Of a stretch of DNA of 64,000 nucleotides, positions 61,961 to 64,000 are shown in pieces (positions within the stretch are counted from its first letter, which is position 1; each line of letters starts with the position of its first letter). The translations under genes and the position numbers were made by a program. Origin of the DNA: Cupriavidus basilensis. Its GTDB lineage: Bacteria > Pseudomonadota > Gammaproteobacteria > Burkholderiales > Burkholderiaceae. The notes below the pieces were generated by a model, which was not told the origin of the DNA, ran no database searches, and saw only the letters and a program-made list of their open reading frames with translations. The stretch is from contig NZ_BBQM01000019.1 of the NCBI RefSeq assembly GCF_000876015.1, positions 124,001-188,000 on the forward strand, read 5' to 3'.

Positions 61961-62407
61961 TCAGTCGGTCTTTTCTTCCGGCCAGTCGCGGATGTAGGCC
62001 TTGAGCATGCGGTTCTCGAAGCTCTGCTCCTCCACCACCGCCTTGGCCACGTCGTAGAAGGAAATCACGCCCATCAGGGTGCGGTTGTCCATCACCGGCA
62101 GGTAGCGCGTGTGGCGTTCCAGCATCATGCGGCGCACTTCGTTGACGTCGGTTTCCATCGTGCAGGTCAGCGGCGCGTCGTCCATCACCTTGCGCAGGCT
62201 GAAGGTGCCCACCGAGCCGTTGTTGGCGGCCAGCGTGTTGATGATCTCGCGGAAGGTCAGCATGCCGACCAGCTCGCCGTACTCCATCACCACCAGCGAG
62301 CCGATGTCGTGCTCGGCCATCGTCCTGACCGCCAGCTGCAGCGAGGTGTCGGGCGTCACGGTAAAGAGCGTGTTGCCCTTGATCTGCAGGATGTCGCTGA
62401 CTTTCAT
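61961..62407 (-). CDS. CBS-domain pair protein
   Basis: 148 residues made of two CBS motifs in tandem (about 8-62, FTVTPDTSLQLAVRTMAEHD; about 75-132, CTMETDVNEVRRMMLERHTR), forming one Bateman module. Such proteins bind AMP, ATP, NAD or SAM and regulate partner enzymes. MKVSDILQIKG is the usual opening. GGAG lies 8 nt before the ATG at 62407. It stands next to the MFS-acyltransferase gene, partner unknown. Confidence 0.88.
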   Translation of the reverse strand: MKVSDILQIKGNTLFTVTPDTSLQLAVRTMAEHDIGSLVVMEYGELVGMLTFREIINTLAANNGSVGTFSLRKVMDDAPLTCTMETDVNEVRRMMLERHTRYLPVMDNRTLMGVISFYDVAKAVVEEQSFENRMLKAYIRDWPEEKTD

Positions 62408-62474
62408 GGTGGTCTCCGCTTGCTGAATCTGCTTGTATGTATCTGCTGATGTACTGCCGCTGCCGGCCGGCGAT

Positions 62475-62505
62475 ACCGCGGGTTCGAATCCTACCCTTTC
62501 CGCCA
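62475..62505 (+). other. tRNA-like 3' fragment on the plus strand
   Basis: GCGGGTTCGAATCCTACC forms a T-loop-like arm (GTTCGAAT) followed by CTTTCCG and CCA at 62503-62505. No acceptor 5' half, D arm or anticodon arm precedes it; only ACCGCG at the arm. It resembles the 3' end of a type II tRNA (Ser/Leu). Possibly an att-site remnant of an integrative element. Nothing else in 62408-62475. Confidence 0.45.
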
Positions 62506-62511
62506 TTACTA

Positions 62512-62598
62512 TGGAAAAGAGAGGGGAATTCGAACCCCCGATAGGCTATTAACCTATGCATGCTTCCAGGCGTGCGACTTGAACAACCCCGGCACCGC
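62512..62598 (-). pseudogene. Degenerate tRNA-Ser (GGA-like)
   Basis: Minus-strand sequence preserves the T arm (GGGGGTTCGAATTCCCC), a long variable arm (GCATAGGTTAATAGCCTATC) and the anticodon region ACGCCTGGAAGCATG with GGA at 62565-62567. However the loop is one base short with a mismatched stem, and the acceptor 3' strand (TCTCTTT) has no partner; the 5' end is GC-rich unrelated sequence. The CCA is at 62512-62514. Broken and probably non-functional. Its 3' end faces the plus-strand fragment across 6 bp. Confidence 0.6.
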
Positions 62599-62742
62599 CG
62601 GATGGGCCGATCCTAGCCGAAACCGCCCGCCCAAGTAAAGCGCGGCGGCCCCGCGAGCCGCCCCGGCGCGCGCTTTGCCGTGCCCCGGCGCCGTCGCCGG
62701 ATGCTACGATGCGCACCGGAGACAACTCTTGCCCTGGAAGCC

Positions 62743-64000
62743 ATGTCCGGTACCCGATTCGACACCCTGGCGCTGCATGCCGGCGCCGCCCCCGACCCCG
62801 CCACCGGCGCGCGGGCCACGCCCATCCACCTGACCACGTCCTTCGTCTTCCGCGACAGCGAGCACGCCGCCTCGCTGTTCAACATGGAACGCGCCGGCCA
62901 CGTCTACTCGCGCATCTCCAACCCCACCGTGGCCGTGTTCGAGGAGCGCGTCGCCGCGCTGGAGAACGGCGCCGGCGCGATCGGCGTGGCCTCCGGCCAG
63001 GCCGCGCTGCACCTCGCCGTGGCCACGCTGATGGGCGCCGGCTCGCACATCGTGGCGTCCAGCGCGCTGTACGGCGGCTCGCACAACCTGCTGCACTACA
63101 CGCTGCGCCGCTTCGGCATCGAGACCACCTTCGTGCAGGCGCGCGACATCGACGCCTGGCGCGCCGCCATCCGGCCCGAGACCCGGCTACTGTTCGGCGA
63201 ATCGCTCGGCAACCCCGGCCTGGACGTGCTCGACATCCCCACGCTGGCCCAGCTCGGCCGCGACCACGGCATCCCGCTGCTGGTCGACTCCACCTTCACC
63301 ACGCCCTACCTGCTCAGGCCGTTCGACCACGGCGCCGGCCTGCTCTACCACTCGGCCACCAAGTTCCTGGGCGGGCACGGCACCACCATCGGCGGCGTGC
63401 TGGCCGAGGGCGGCACCTTCGATTTCGAGGCCGCCGGCCGCTTCCCCGAGCTGTCGGAGCCGTATGCCGGCTTCCACAACATGGTGTTTACCGAGGAAAG
63501 CACGGTGGCGCCGTTCCTGCTGCGCGCGCGCCGCGAAGGCCTGCGCGATTTCGGCGCCTGCCTGAACCCGATGGCCGCCTGGCAACTGCTGCAAGGCATC
63601 GAGACCCTGCCGCTGCGCATGGCCCGGCACGTGGACAACGCGCGCCGCGTGGTGCAGTTCCTGGTCTCGCACCCGATGGTGGAGTCGGTGGCCTACCCCG
63701 AGCTCGAATCCCACCCCGACTACGAACTCGCCAAGCGCCTGCTGCCGCGCGGCGCCGGCGCCGTGTTCAGCTTCAACCTCAAGGGCGACCGCGCCGCCGG
63801 CCAGCGCTTCATCGAAAGCCTGGCGCTGTTCTCGCACCTGGCCAACGTCGGCGACGCGCGCTCGCTGGTGATCCACCCCGCCTCCACCACGCACTTCCGC
63901 ATGGACGCGGCGGCGCTGCAGGCCGCCGGCATCGGCGAAGGCACCATCCGCCTGTCGGTCGGCCTGGAAGACGCGGACGACCTGATCGACGATCTCAAGC
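62743..64000 (+). CDS. metY: O-acetylhomoserine sulfhydrylase (partial, runs off window)
   Basis: At least 419 residues of the Cys/Met-metabolism PLP family, starting MSGTRFDTLALHAGAAPDPA, with the cofactor Lys207 in YHSATKFLGGHG and the substrate-side Tyr in HVYSRISNPTVAVFEERVAA. AGGTT-type and LALHAG openings plus GHGTTIGGVLAEGGTFDFEA point to MetY (acetylhomoserine + sulfide to homocysteine) rather than cystathionine synthase. The stop is beyond 64000. GGAA precedes the ATG at 62743. Confidence 0.9.
   Translation, partial: MSGTRFDTLALHAGAAPDPATGARATPIHLTTSFVFRDSEHAASLFNMERAGHVYSRISNPTVAVFEERVAALENGAGAIGVASGQAALHLAVATLMGAGSHIVASSALYGGSHNLLHYTLRRFGIETTFVQARDIDAWRAAIRPETRLLFGESLGNPGLDVLDIPTLAQLGRDHGIPLLVDSTFTTPYLLRPFDHGAGLLYHSATKFLGGHGTTIGGVLAEGGTFDFEAAGRFPELSEPYAGFHNMVFTEESTVAPFLLRARREGLRDFGACLNPMAAWQLLQGIETLPLRMARHVDNARRVVQFLVSHPMVESVAYPELESHPDYELAKRLLPRGAGAVFSFNLKGDRAAGQRFIESLALFSHLANVGDARSLVIHPASTTHFRMDAAALQAAGIGEGTIRLSVGLEDADDLIDDLK

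Noticed and set aside
62475..62506. Minus-strand frame starting MAERVGFEPA
   Set aside because: Again antisense of a tRNA-like 3' end. The CBS protein starts at 62407 with its own ribosome site.
62675..62710. TTGCCG and TACGAT as a metY promoter
   Set aside because: The 24-bp spacing is too long to accept.

Overview
The window looks like the chromosome of a GC-rich betaproteobacterium of the Burkholderiales, most likely near Cupriavidus/Ralstonia. This is inferred from gene content, not from a database search. The clues are the order thrS-infC-rpmI-rplT-pheS-pheT-ihfA-merR-tRNA-Pro, periplasmic Bug (TctC) receptors scattered as orphans, a 1641-residue NAD-glutamate dehydrogenase, a DUF2968 protein and a Burkholderia-type lipase with its foldase. 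No rRNA, insertion sequence, CRISPR array or complete prophage was seen. The ends and a few tRNA loci carry eroded fragments.

Layout. 0-1.1 kb: eroded accessory DNA with a toxin-first toxin-antitoxin pair whose promoter lies directly against the start codon. 1.1-4.7 kb: xthA, an HpaR-like MarR regulator overlapping a SulP transporter, and a DUF1488 protein. 4.9-8.1 kb: two identical tRNA-Lys genes with identical terminators, flanking a LysR regulator and an 8-oxoguanine deaminase-like gene. 8.5-18 kb: an orphan Bug receptor, a secreted DPYTDGAK-repeat protein, a 21-residue membrane microprotein, a succinate/acetate CoA-transferase, the large glutamate dehydrogenase and a DUF2939 protein. 18-20 kb: five small proteins of unknown function on the minus strand. 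20.2-28.7 kb: the translation block, including infC with an AUC start codon. 29.0-32.9 kb: alpha/beta hydrolase, RidA, relA and two tRNA-Val genes. 33-38 kb: a DUF411 protein, a 3-oxoacid CoA-transferase pair divergent from a PAS-LuxR regulator, a thioesterase, and two envelope proteins. 38.3-41.4 kb: a TRAP transporter (DctQMP). 41.7-44.6 kb: an SDR divergent from ETF-ubiquinone oxidoreductase.

The most interesting part is 44.6-51.9 kb. Two divergent gene pairs, cyclase-Bug receptor | CoA ligase-IclR and MFS transporter | acyl-CoA dehydrogenase, are driven from two copies of one bidirectional promoter-operator. In each copy a minus-strand TTGACA-16-TAGAAT promoter interlocks with a plus-strand TACAAT or TATAAT box. 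Two imperfect copies of the dyad TTCAAC-NN-GTTGAA follow, exactly 20 bp apart. This points to one IclR-controlled regulon for uptake, hydrolysis, CoA activation and oxidation of a carboxylic acid not identifiable from sequence. The electrons could pass through ETF to the nearby ETF-QO.

51.9-64 kb: lipase and foldase, a PilZ protein, a FadR-type regulator with an LhgO-like FAD oxidoreductase, an MFS transporter next to aroC, an MFS-acyltransferase fusion, a CBS-domain protein, two broken tRNA-Ser-like 3' halves facing each other, and metY running off the right edge.
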